A DNA stretch of 64,000 bases from Reddybacter sp041277045 (lineage in GTDB: Bacteria; Pseudomonadota; Gammaproteobacteria; Pseudomonadales; Porticoccaceae): the NCBI GenBank assembly GCA_041277045.1, contig JBGFSY010000001.1:992001-1056000 (forward strand), in the 5' to 3' direction. Below the pieces are notes generated by a model. It saw only the letters and a program-made list of their open reading frames with translations. It made no database searches and was not told the DNA's origin. Both the position numbers and the translations under genes were made by a program. Numbering within the stretch: the first letter of the stretch is position 1; the number at the start of each line of letters is the position of its first letter. Positions 1-7,986 of this stretch are shown here, in pieces.

Positions 1-2312
1 GCAATGGCATCGGGCAGGGCGACTTCCAGCTTGAAGCGCTGGCGCACGGTTTGTTCCATCTCTTCGGTAAATAGGCGGAAAGTGTTGCGGCCGCTCTGCT
101 TGGCTTTGTACATGGCTAAATCGGCGTGTTGCAGCAAGTGCTCGGCGTCGAGCTGACCATTTTCTGACAGGGCAATGCCAATGCTGCTTAGCACTGTTAG
201 TTGTTGCTCCCCCAGGTCGACGGGCTGGCGCATAATCTGCAAAATATCCTCGGCCTTGGCGACACCAGCGTCGCTGCTGATAGCGCCAGACATGATGATG
301 ACAAATTCATCGCCACCCCAGCGTGCGACGAGGTCGACATCGCGGGTGACCGTGCTCAGTCGCTTGGCAATCTCACACAGCAGCTCATCACCAATTTTAT
401 GGCCCATAGTGTCATTGATTTTTTTGAACTGATCGAGATCGAGAAACAGTAACACCACGCTACCGGCGGTTTGCTGGTGAAAGCGAATGCGCTTTTCCAG
501 ATTATTCATAAAATAGGTGCGGTTGTAGAGGCCGGTCAGTGGGTCGCTATAGGCGAGGGACTTGAGGCGATTCTGCAGTTTTATTTGTTGGGTGATATCG
601 CGAATATGCAGGGCGTATTCACAGTGGCGGCTGAGGCTATCGGTGGTTTGGGTGATCACCACTTCGGCCGGAAAGTGCCTTTTGTCGAGGCGCTGTAGTC
701 GGGTAATGTTGCGGTGCTTGAGTATCAGCCCTTCACTGGCGCTAAAGCCATGGGCCAGGCTTTGCAGGGCGGTCTTCTTGTCGCCATCTGCCATAAACAG
801 CTCAAAAAAATTGACGCCGATGACTTGCGCGGAGCCGATACCAAAACACTTTTCAGCAGAGGGATTGAAGGCCAGCATCTCTCCCCTGTCATTGATGGTG
901 ATGATACTGTCCATGGACGCGTCGAGAATAGCGCCCTTGTAATATTCGCTGTTTTTGAAGGCGGCGAAAGTGTCGTCTCGTTGCTGAATTTCCTGGTTAA
1001 CCTTGTCGATAACGCGATTGTATTGCTGGGCAATCTGGCCCACTTCGGTGAAGGGCTCTACCGGCACAGGGGTGGAGAAATTGGCAAGCTGTTGTTGTTG
1101 ATTCATCGATGAGAGCAGGTCGAAGACCTCGGTGCTCACCCTGTGCTCAGCAACATTGAGGCCCGTGCGCTCGGCTTCCTCGCTGACCCGAAGGGGGTAG
1201 TGGCGATTAGTCAGCTTAAAGAGAGTAAAGGCCGTAAAAAAGCTAAAAAGCCCAATAACGCCAATGCCCAAAAGCTGTGTCTGTAGTTGCTGCAAGGTTG
1301 ATAAACCGTTGCTCAATATTTTAGGGTTGCCAAAGATGGCCACGGCCAGAGTGCCCCAAATACCGGCAAACAGGTGGACGGGAACCACGCCAATGGCGTC
1401 GTCAATTTTCAGGTGCTCGAGCCAGCGTTCGCCGAATAGAGCAATAGCGCCGCCGATAAAGCCGATAAGGGCGGCATCACTGACGCTGACGGCATGGCAG
1501 CTGGCGGTAATGGCGACCAGTCCGCCGAGAGTGCCGTTGATAATATTTGAAACGTCAATATAGCCATCTATTTTGTACTTCAGTGCGGTGGCGCCAATAC
1601 CACCCAGAAAGGAGGCGATGCAGGTGTTGAGCAAGATGGCAGGAACGGCGTCATTCCAGGCCAGGGTGCTGCCGCCGTTGAAGCCGAACCAGCCAAACCA
1701 GATCAACATAGCGCCGAGTACGGCCATGGGTAGATTACTGCCGGGGATACGTTGCTTGCTCTGGTCGTAGCGACCAAAGCGTGGGCCGATCACCAGCAGT
1801 GCTGCCAGAGCTACCCAGCCGCCGACGGAGTGCACCACCGTTGAGCCAGCAAAGTCGACAAAGCCGCGCAGTTCAAGCCAGCCCGTTGGCGTGCCGGAAA
1901 TGGCGCCCGCCCAGACCCAGTGGCCAGCTAGGGGGTAGAGGAGGAGGGCGATGATGATGGTGCAAACGAGGTAGCCGAGGTAATTCATGCGCTCGGCGAC
2001 TGCGCCTGAGACCAGGGTTGCGGCGGTGCCACAGAACATCATATGAAATAGGAAGATGCTAATGAGTCGGGGGTTGGCATCGTCGCCAACAAAGAAATAG
2101 CTGCTGCCAAACCAGCCGCCAATGCTGTCGCCGAACATCAGGGCGAAGCCCGCTGCCCAGAAAAGTGTGCCGGAAACGATGAAGTCGCTGATGTTCTTGG
2201 CCGCTACATTGATACTGTTTTTGCTTCTTACCAGGCCGCTTTCTAGGCACAGGAAACCGGCCTGCATAATGAAGACAAGTATTGCGGCTATGGTTATCCA
2301 GAGTGTATCCAT
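1..2312 (-). CDS. Ammonium transporter fused to PAS-GGDEF-EAL domains (3' end outside window)
   Basis: Only the first 770 codons are visible; the reading frame is open at the window edge. Residues 1 to about 375 form an Amt/Rh ammonium channel: the N-terminus contains FIMQAGFLCLESGLVRSKN, and the two pore histidines sit in TVVHSVGG and VPVHLFAGIWG. A linker carrying the RVSEEAERTGLNVAEH motif follows. A PAS domain lies at about 450-565 and a GGDEF domain at about 570-735. The catalytic motif RWGGDEF (GGDEF at codons 666-670) is intact, and an RxxD inhibitory site (RDVD) sits five residues upstream of it. The last visible residues look like the start of an EAL domain. By family knowledge the protein would sense or carry ammonium at the inner membrane and make, and perhaps degrade, cyclic di-GMP. 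No glnK-like gene is next to it. Confidence 0.9.
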   Translation of the reverse strand, partial: MDTLWITIAAILVFIMQAGFLCLESGLVRSKNSINVAAKNISDFIVSGTLFWAAGFALMFGDSIGGWFGSSYFFVGDDANPRLISIFLFHMMFCGTAATLVSGAVAERMNYLGYLVCTIIIALLLYPLAGHWVWAGAISGTPTGWLELRGFVDFAGSTVVHSVGGWVALAALLVIGPRFGRYDQSKQRIPGSNLPMAVLGAMLIWFGWFGFNGGSTLAWNDAVPAILLNTCIASFLGGIGATALKYKIDGYIDVSNIINGTLGGLVAITASCHAVSVSDAALIGFIGGAIALFGERWLEHLKIDDAIGVVPVHLFAGIWGTLAVAIFGNPKILSNGLSTLQQLQTQLLGIGVIGLFSFFTAFTLFKLTNRHYPLRVSEEAERTGLNVAEHRVSTEVFDLLSSMNQQQQLANFSTPVPVEPFTEVGQIAQQYNRVIDKVNQEIQQRDDTFAAFKNSEYYKGAILDASMDSIITINDRGEMLAFNPSAEKCFGIGSAQVIGVNFFELFMADGDKKTALQSLAHGFSASEGLILKHRNITRLQRLDKRHFPAEVVITQTTDSLSRHCEYALHIRDITQQIKLQNRLKSLAYSDPLTGLYNRTYFMNNLEKRIRFHQQTAGSVVLLFLDLDQFKKINDTMGHKIGDELLCEIAKRLSTVTRDVDLVARWGGDEFVIIMSGAISSDAGVAKAEDILQIMRQPVDLGEQQLTVLSSIGIALSENGQLDAEHLLQHADLAMYKAKQSGRNTFRLFTEEMEQTVRQRFKLEVALPDAI

Positions 2313-2401
2313 CGTTTAGTTGATAAGGGCCTTAAGTTGAGAACACGATATCTCTATCGTGTTCCTAGTGTGTAAGTTGGGGCTAGCGTTGGCGGCGGGC
2401 T

Positions 2402-2830
2402 TTAGTAGGGCTTAACCACCACCAGCACCACAATGCCGATTAACAATAGCACCGGTGCTTCGTTAAACCAGCGATAAAACTGGTGTTTGCGGGTATTGAG
2501 TCCGGCCTGAAATTGGCGCATAAGGTGTCGGCAGGTGAAATGATAAGCGATTAATAAAACCACCAACGCAATTTTTGTTTTAAACCAGCCCTGGGCGAGA
2601 TAGTGCTCAGTGGCAAAGCTGGCCAGCCAAACACCAAACACCAGGGTGGCGATCATGGCGGGGCTGGCAATGCCACGGTACAACTTGCGTTCCATGATTT
2701 TAAAGCGCTCGTCACTAATCGCATCGTCGGCCATGGCGTGGTAGACAAATAAGCGGGGCAAATAAAACAGCGCGGCAAACCAGCAAACGAGGCTAATAAT
2801 ATGCAGTGCTTCGACCCATTCGCGAGACAT
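2402..2830 (-). CDS. hemJ: Protoporphyrinogen IX oxidase HemJ
   Basis: This 142-residue membrane protein matches the usual length of the HemJ (UPF0093) family. The family converts protoporphyrinogen IX to protoporphyrin IX in haem synthesis at the inner membrane. Four hydrophobic segments are visible, at about 7-28, 54-73, 83-102 and 123-140. The conserved N-terminal pattern EALHIISLVCWFAALFYLPR carries the invariant histidine at position 10. The gene lies between the ammonium-transporter fusion gene and a ClC channel gene, all on the minus strand with gaps of 60-90 bp. Its position near argC matches Pseudomonas. Identification rests on sequence pattern and length. Confidence 0.88.
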   Translation of the reverse strand: MSREWVEALHIISLVCWFAALFYLPRLFVYHAMADDAISDERFKIMERKLYRGIASPAMIATLVFGVWLASFATEHYLAQGWFKTKIALVVLLIAYHFTCRHLMRQFQAGLNTRKHQFYRWFNEAPVLLLIGIVVLVVVKPY

Positions 2831-2891
2831 GGTGTGGGGATCCCTGTAGTGGTGCAGGTGAAAAGGCCGGCAGTTTAGCGCTTAAAGGGGC

Positions 2892-4685
2892 CTACTGATA
2901 ATAATTATCGATTTGATCTCGGGTGATAATACCTGCCACCGGTGAGCTTATTGCCGTGTGGGGCTGGGTAACATGCACCGCAAAGCCATTTTCCTCGCGG
3001 ATCAGCATCAGTGCTTCCTGTAAAGTGGAGCGCGGATGAATCGGATGCAGACGCCAGCGCTCACCGGGTATTTCCAGTAGATCAATAGCTTCGTGCTTGC
3101 GTCCTGTGGCCTCCATGGCTTGCATATGGTGGGCTAGGTCACTGGGACGAAGGATGGCGCGCTCATCACTACCCTCTTCTATAACGATCCATTCAGGGTG
3201 TTGATTGAGCAGCACTTCCGCCTGATCAAGAGTTAGGCGAGGGCTGTGAGCAATGAAGTTGCGAGTCATCAGGCTGGTCACGCCGGCGCGGCTCAAACTT
3301 TGAAAAACCGGAGAGGTGAAAGATTCAGGGTTTCTGCCAACTAGGAAGAGACCGGGCAAGCGACTGGTTAGGCGAGCGGTGATGGTGGCAATAACAATAA
3401 CTAGCATCGCCGGTAATAAAATAGCGGAATTGTAGGTCAATTCTAGCAGTGCCATCAAAGCGGCGAGGGGGGCGTTGAGTACGCCGGCCATCATTGCACC
3501 CATACCAATCGTGGCGTAAAAACCACTGCTGGCGGAATTCTCGGGGCTGAGGCTGGTGCCAATGATGCCAATCGCGCCGCCTAAACAAGCGCCAATGACT
3601 AGGGCGGGGCCAATGCTGCCACCGGGGACGCCGAGGGCAATGGTCACCGTTGAAAGCAGTAGTTTGGTAACGGCAATGGTCAGCAGCAAGGTGAGACTGA
3701 GGTCGCCGAGCATGGCCGCTTCAACGGTATCGTAGCCAACACCCATGACCTGGGGTACGAAGGCGGCAGCGATACTGGTGAGAACACCCGCTGCAAAGAG
3801 GCGAGTGGTCAGCGAGAGTGTTTTTAAGTCCTGGATGTATTTGTGCAGTTTTAGGACGACGCTACTGGCAAGGCCGACAATAATGCCGCAGAAGATCAAA
3901 AAGGGCAGTTCAAGCAGGCTGCCCATGGTTAGCGCAGGAATTGAGAAGGCCGGGGCATCACCAAAGCAGACCCGACTGACTAAGGCGCCGGAGACAGAAG
4001 CGAGAATAATCGGGATAAACCCGGTTACCGTGTACTCCATCAGCACCACTTCCATGGCGAAAATAACCCCTGCCAGGGGGGTGTTGAAGGACGCGGCAAT
4101 GGCGGCAGCAACGCCACAGCCGACCATAATGCGCAGGCTGTTGTTGGGCAGGCCAAGCTTTTGCCCGAGCAGGCTGGAGCAGGTTGCACCGAGGTGAACG
4201 GCGGGCCCTTCGCGGCCCACCGAGTGACCGGATACAGCGGCGATTGTGCCCGCGACAAACTGGACGATGGCGTTGCTCGCCGGTAAGTGGGCCTGATGTT
4301 GTTGATAGCGCTCGATAACATGGCCCACACCACACTGGCGCCCGGCCTTGGAGCGTTTGCGCATCACCAGAATGAGCAGCATGGTGCCCGCCAAAGGGAG
4401 TAGCAGGCGGGCTTCAAGAGGTAGTGATTCGAAGCCCTCGCTCTGCTGGGCAGGTAGGAAAAACTCAAGGGGCCATTCAATGGCAAGGCGAAAAGCAACC
4501 GCGATAAGGCCGGTGACAATGCCGCTAACAAGGCCGAGTAAGGCCAGTTGGGGGAGTGCGTCAACATGGGCCAGACGGTGGCGAAAGCGGGTAAAGAACG
4601 TATCAGGGTGCCATTGTGGTGGGCTTGGTGGGCTTTTGTCAGCTTGGGGCATAATTATTGTGTTGGCCGCGTGATCGTCGAGCAT
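2892..4685 (-). CDS. ClC-family voltage-gated chloride channel/transporter with C-terminal CBS region
   Basis: The 597-residue product has the ClC fold signature motifs: GREGP at 157-161, with the gating glutamate at 159, and GVPGGSIGP at 352-360. About ten hydrophobic helices are followed by a soluble CBS-type region at about 465-595. The family moves chloride across the inner membrane, either as a channel or as a chloride/proton antiporter. The position matching the E. coli internal proton glutamate (E203) appears to be valine 213 in FAMEVV, as in channel-type members. The first selectivity motif is GVGHV rather than GSGIP. A downstream ATG at codon 12 (MPQADK) is a possible alternative start. 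The gene is divergent from argC, with 63 bp between the starts. Confidence 0.88.
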   Translation of the reverse strand: MLDDHAANTIIMPQADKSPPSPPQWHPDTFFTRFRHRLAHVDALPQLALLGLVSGIVTGLIAVAFRLAIEWPLEFFLPAQQSEGFESLPLEARLLLPLAGTMLLILVMRKRSKAGRQCGVGHVIERYQQHQAHLPASNAIVQFVAGTIAAVSGHSVGREGPAVHLGATCSSLLGQKLGLPNNSLRIMVGCGVAAAIAASFNTPLAGVIFAMEVVLMEYTVTGFIPIILASVSGALVSRVCFGDAPAFSIPALTMGSLLELPFLIFCGIIVGLASSVVLKLHKYIQDLKTLSLTTRLFAAGVLTSIAAAFVPQVMGVGYDTVEAAMLGDLSLTLLLTIAVTKLLLSTVTIALGVPGGSIGPALVIGACLGGAIGIIGTSLSPENSASSGFYATIGMGAMMAGVLNAPLAALMALLELTYNSAILLPAMLVIVIATITARLTSRLPGLFLVGRNPESFTSPVFQSLSRAGVTSLMTRNFIAHSPRLTLDQAEVLLNQHPEWIVIEEGSDERAILRPSDLAHHMQAMEATGRKHEAIDLLEIPGERWRLHPIHPRSTLQEALMLIREENGFAVHVTQPHTAISSPVAGIITRDQIDNYYQ

Positions 4686-4748
4686 AGCATGGGGCCTGGT
4701 TGCGGTATGATAGCTGGTTCCCAGGATTTAACGATGAGGTAAGCGGGC

Positions 4749-5780
4749 GTGATAAGGGCAAGTATTGTAGGTGGAACGGGTTATACCGGAGTGGAATTGT
4801 TGCGTTTGCTGGCCATGCATCCGCAGGTGGAGGTAGTGTCCATCACCTCGCGTAGTGAAAGCGGCCTGCCTGTTGCTGATCTCTTCCCCAGTCTGCGCGG
4901 CCACTACGATCTGTGCTTTAGCGAGCCGGATTCGGATCAATTAGCCGAGGCCGATGTGGTGTTTTTTGCCACGCCCCACGGTGTGGCTCAGGCCATGGTG
5001 CCCGAGATCCTCAAGCGCGGCGCGCGGGTTATCGACTTGTCGGCGGACTTTCGTATCAAGGATCAGCAGCTCTGGGAAAAGTGGTACAACCAAACCCATG
5101 CCTGCCCCGAATTAATCGCCGAGGCTGTCTACGGCTTACCCGAGGTTAATCGTGCGGCGATAGGCGCTGCCCGCTTGATCGCCTGCCCGGGTTGTTATCC
5201 GACCAGTGTGCAGTTGGGTTTCCTGCCACTACTTGAAAATGATTTGGTGGCGGCTAATGATTTAATCGCCAACTCGGCCTCGGGTGCCAGTGGCGCTGGT
5301 CGACAGGCCAAGATCGACAATCTGTACAGTGAGGTCAGTGACAGTTTTAAGGCTTATGCCGCGGGTGGGCACCGTCATTTGCCGGAGATTGTTCAGGGTC
5401 TGAAATCCTTTGCTGGTAAGCCAGTAGGTTTAACCTTTGTGCCTCATTTATTACCGATAGTGCGAGGTATTCATTCGACGCTCTATGCCACCTTGCTCGA
5501 CACGAGTGTCGATCTACAGGCTTTGTTTGAAGAGCGTTACGCGGATGAGCTCTTTGTCGATGTGATGCCCCCGGGCGCCCATCCACAAACCCGCAGTGTG
5601 CGGGGGTCAAATGTGTGCCGCATCAGTGTGGTTAGGCCGCAAGATGGCGATAAAGTAGTGGTTATGTCAGCGATTGATAATCTGGTTAAAGGGGCTTCTG
5701 GGCAGGCGGTGCAAAACATGAATGTCATGTTTGGGCTAGCGGAAGCTTCTGGCCTTGAGGCCCCGCCTTTACTGCCTTAA
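4749..5780 (+). CDS. argC: N-acetyl-gamma-glutamyl-phosphate reductase
   Basis: ArgC catalyses the third step of arginine synthesis, the NADPH-dependent reduction of N-acetyl-glutamyl-phosphate to the semialdehyde, in the cytoplasm. The 343-residue length is typical. The N-terminal nucleotide-binding motif VGGTGYTGVELLRL lies at 7-20. The catalytic cysteine is C149 in ACPGCYPTS, and the GGHRHLPEI stretch near 207-215 supplies the active-site histidine. The start is GTG, chosen because the Rossmann motif begins six codons later, as in other ArgC proteins. The gene stands as the first of a rightward group; the next gene begins 64 bp downstream. Confidence 0.97.
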   Translation: MIRASIVGGTGYTGVELLRLLAMHPQVEVVSITSRSESGLPVADLFPSLRGHYDLCFSEPDSDQLAEADVVFFATPHGVAQAMVPEILKRGARVIDLSADFRIKDQQLWEKWYNQTHACPELIAEAVYGLPEVNRAAIGAARLIACPGCYPTSVQLGFLPLLENDLVAANDLIANSASGASGAGRQAKIDNLYSEVSDSFKAYAAGGHRHLPEIVQGLKSFAGKPVGLTFVPHLLPIVRGIHSTLYATLLDTSVDLQALFEERYADELFVDVMPPGAHPQTRSVRGSNVCRISVVRPQDGDKVVVMSAIDNLVKGASGQAVQNMNVMFGLAEASGLEAPPLLP

Positions 5781-5844
5781 ATTGGCAAGCTGTAGCTTGA
5801 GGGTAATAATGTTGGTGAATGTCAGGCGCGTGGAGTAAAAAGCA

Positions 5845-6567
5845 GTGGATGGTTTTTTAGATCGCCTGATGGACAGCAGCGCTGGTCTGTTAGTTTTACT
5901 GGGGCTCGCTTTGCTCGTCGGTGTTGGAGGCGGGTTTCTGCTGGGTGGCGAGTACCTTGGTGAGACAGTAACGGCTCACCGTAAGCTGTTGGTGGATTTC
6001 GCGCAGCAGTCACAACGCTTAGCAGAGCGGGAGCATCAGCATTTGGCGCTGCAGTTGGGTGCGGAAGTTGATCGTCAGGCTCTGGAAAAAATGCGTAGGA
6101 CGGTGGTTGTGCTCGATCGAAAACTGTCGGCTTATCAGGAAGAGCTCGATCTTTACCGCAATCTGGTGAAAAGCGATAACTTGGATAAAGGGCTGCAAAT
6201 ATCCAATTTTCTGATCAGGTCGACAGAAGCGGCCGGTGTTTACCGTTACCGTTTTGCCTTGCGAAAGACTGAAGGCTTGTCGAAAACGACAAAAGTAAGC
6301 TTTTCGGTTGATCTGGACGGTACCTTGGCGGGTAAGGCGGCGGATTATTCATTGGCTCAATTAGATCCTGATGTGGATGCGACCCCGATCAATAGCCGGT
6401 TTAAATACTTTCAACTTATTGAGGGAGTGATTCATTTGCCCGATGGTTTCCAGCCAACGTCAATTCGCGCAAAAATTTGGCCCACGGCAAAAAAGGCTCG
6501 TAGCAAAGAGCTGGTTTTGACGTGGGATTTTGCCAGAGGGCGTACCGAAAATAGTAGAGGTGAGTAA
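5845..6567 (+). CDS. DUF6776-like membrane protein with coiled coil
   Basis: The 240-residue product has one membrane segment at about 16-38, then a long charged region at about 45-120 predicted as coiled coil by its heptad-like leucines. A C-terminal beta-rich region contains FKYFQLIEGVIHLPDGFQP. It resembles the conserved hypothetical protein found between argC and a bactofilin in Pseudomonas-like genomes (DUF6776 family, from memory). The start is GTG, preceded by GGAG 13 bases upstream. Its stop codon overlaps the bactofilin ATG by one base, so the two are probably translated together. A role in cell-envelope organisation is a guess from this pairing; the biochemical function is unknown. 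Confidence 0.75.
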   Translation: MDGFLDRLMDSSAGLLVLLGLALLVGVGGGFLLGGEYLGETVTAHRKLLVDFAQQSQRLAEREHQHLALQLGAEVDRQALEKMRRTVVVLDRKLSAYQEELDLYRNLVKSDNLDKGLQISNFLIRSTEAAGVYRYRFALRKTEGLSKTTKVSFSVDLDGTLAGKAADYSLAQLDPDVDATPINSRFKYFQLIEGVIHLPDGFQPTSIRAKIWPTAKKARSKELVLTWDFARGRTENSRGE

Positions 6568-7010
6568 TGCGTAGGGGCAAAAAAACAAAACGAGGCACGG
6601 CGACACCAACCTTGATAGCTAAGGGAGCATGCATTGTTGGTGAGATACAGTTTAGCGGTAGCCTGGAGATAGAAGGCCAGGTTGACGGCAATATTGAAGC
6701 GGCCAGTGATGACCCTGAAGCCTGTGTAAGAATACACGATACGGGTGTTGTTGTTGGTCGGGTGAAGGCCCCGGTAGTGATTGTCAGCGGCAGAATAGAG
6801 GGTGACATTTATGCTGCTAAGCAGGTTGAACTTGCATCTCAGGCTGTCGTCAAAGGTGATATTCACTATGCCTTGCTCGAAATTGAGAAAGGTGCCCAGG
6901 TTAACGGCAGCTTTGTACAGGAAGAGGAAAGTGCGGCTCCGAAAATAGAAAGGGTCGAGGTGGCAAGCCACCTTGAGGCGGTTAGTGATACTGGCATGCG
7001 GCAAGCGTAA
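6567..7010 (+). CDS. Bactofilin (polymer-forming cytoskeletal protein)
   Basis: Bactofilins are small proteins that self-assemble without nucleotide into filaments near the membrane and organise cell shape or peptidoglycan enzymes. The 147-residue product shows the family core of repeating short beta strands at about 18-120. Characteristic motifs are GEIQFSGSLEIEGQVDGNI, VSGRIEGDIYAAKQVEL and ALLEIEKGAQVNGSF. The N-terminus is short and basic (MRRGKKTKRG). The ATG overlaps the upstream stop by one base (TAATG), which suggests translational coupling to the coiled-coil membrane protein, a plausible anchor. It also lies near a peptidoglycan peptidase gene of the M23 family, the enzyme class bactofilins often accompany. 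Confidence 0.9.
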   Translation: MRRGKKTKRGTATPTLIAKGACIVGEIQFSGSLEIEGQVDGNIEAASDDPEACVRIHDTGVVVGRVKAPVVIVSGRIEGDIYAAKQVELASQAVVKGDIHYALLEIEKGAQVNGSFVQEEESAAPKIERVEVASHLEAVSDTGMRQA

Positions 7011-7097
7011 GTATTGCTATTTGCTTATTTTCCCCCATACTGAAGGTTAGGTTCAATCGAATGAGTTTTAGAAGACAGAGAAGATTGCGGAGTATTA

Positions 7098-7451
7098 ATG
7101 ACAGTTGCAGAGACATTTATTCCCAGTGCGCTGAATGTGACCAACAGCGCAGTGAATAAAGTGAAGACCCTGGTAGAAGAAGAGGACAACCCCGACTTGA
7201 AGTTGCGTGTGTATGTCACCGGTGGCGGTTGCTCGGGGTTTCAATACGGTTTTACCTTTGACGAGGCTGTTGCGGAAGATGACACCAGGGTTGAGCGAGA
7301 GGGAGTGACTGTGCTCGTCGACTCTTTGAGTTTTCAGTATCTTGCCGGCGCTGAGCTCGATTATTCGGAAGGGCTTGAGGGTTCTCGGTTTGTAGTCAAC
7401 AATCCCAACGCTGCGACCACCTGTGGTTGTGGGGCCTCGTTTTCGATCTAA
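7098..7451 (+). CDS. erpA: Iron-sulfur cluster insertion protein ErpA
   Basis: ErpA is an A-type carrier that delivers [Fe-S] clusters to apoproteins in the cytoplasm, including IspG/IspH in E. coli. The 117-residue product has the three cluster-binding cysteines of the family: C45 in GGGCSGFQYGF, and C109 and C111 in TTCGCGASF. The motif LRVYVTGGGCSGF is typical. It sits between the bactofilin and the anmK region, the same place as in Pseudomonas. No isc or suf genes are in the window, so it acts away from the assembly operons. Confidence 0.96.
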   Translation: MTVAETFIPSALNVTNSAVNKVKTLVEEEDNPDLKLRVYVTGGGCSGFQYGFTFDEAVAEDDTRVEREGVTVLVDSLSFQYLAGAELDYSEGLEGSRFVVNNPNAATTCGCGASFSI

Positions 7452-7470
7452 ACATACGAGCGGACATCGT

Positions 7471-7968
7471 TTGCAGCGGCTAGGCCTTATTTCAGTCGGG
7501 CTTGGCCGTTTCGCGCCCTTATTCTTTTTGTTGGCGTTCTGCCACTTAACGACTCTGGCCGGGGGAGGCGTGAAGCCCTTGGTTGAAGCTCCGCGAAGTG
7601 CTACCCCTCGTTACCTCGTTCGAATTGATCAGAACAAGCCTGAGGAAGTTGAGGCAGCACTGCTGCGAGCAGAGGCTTTTTATCTGGAAAGTACGCCACT
7701 TCTAGCGAGCACCCCGCCGATTGCTCTCGTATTACATGGTCCCGAAGTCGAAATATTCTTCCGCGAAAACTATAAGCGCTACAAAAATATTGTGGATCTT
7801 GCTGCGCGGCTAACGGCCTTTCAGGTGGTTGATATTAAAATCTGCCGAACCCGTTTACGTTTTCTCGAGCAAGATGACGCGAGCCTTTTTCCTTTTGTCG
7901 GTACCGTGGCATTTGGCCCCGATGAAATAGCTCGGTTGACCGAAGAAGAGGGTTATGTGCGTTTTTAG
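7471..7968 (+). CDS. DsrE-like protein with N-terminal signal or membrane segment
   Basis: The C-terminal part (from RYLVRIDQNKPEEVEAALLRA) reads like the DsrE/DsrF sulfur-relay fold found in many small proteobacterial proteins. It includes IALVLHGPEVEIFF and a single late cysteine in VVDIKICRTRLRF. A hydrophobic stretch, FAPLFFLLAFCHLTTLAGG, near the N-terminus suggests export or membrane anchoring. The start is uncertain. I chose TTG at 7471 because GAGCGGA precedes it and it leaves a normal signal-peptide n-region. A GTG at 7423 would overlap erpA by 29 bases and has no clear ribosome-binding site. The gene runs into the 3' end of the convergent anmK with 18 bp between stops. Function is unknown; cysteine-based sulfur handling is only inferred from the fold. 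Confidence 0.65.
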   Translation: MQRLGLISVGLGRFAPLFFLLAFCHLTTLAGGGVKPLVEAPRSATPRYLVRIDQNKPEEVEAALLRAEAFYLESTPLLASTPPIALVLHGPEVEIFFRENYKRYKNIVDLAARLTAFQVVDIKICRTRLRFLEQDDASLFPFVGTVAFGPDEIARLTEEEGYVRF

Positions 7969-7986
7969 CCGTGTCAGTTCCCGCAG

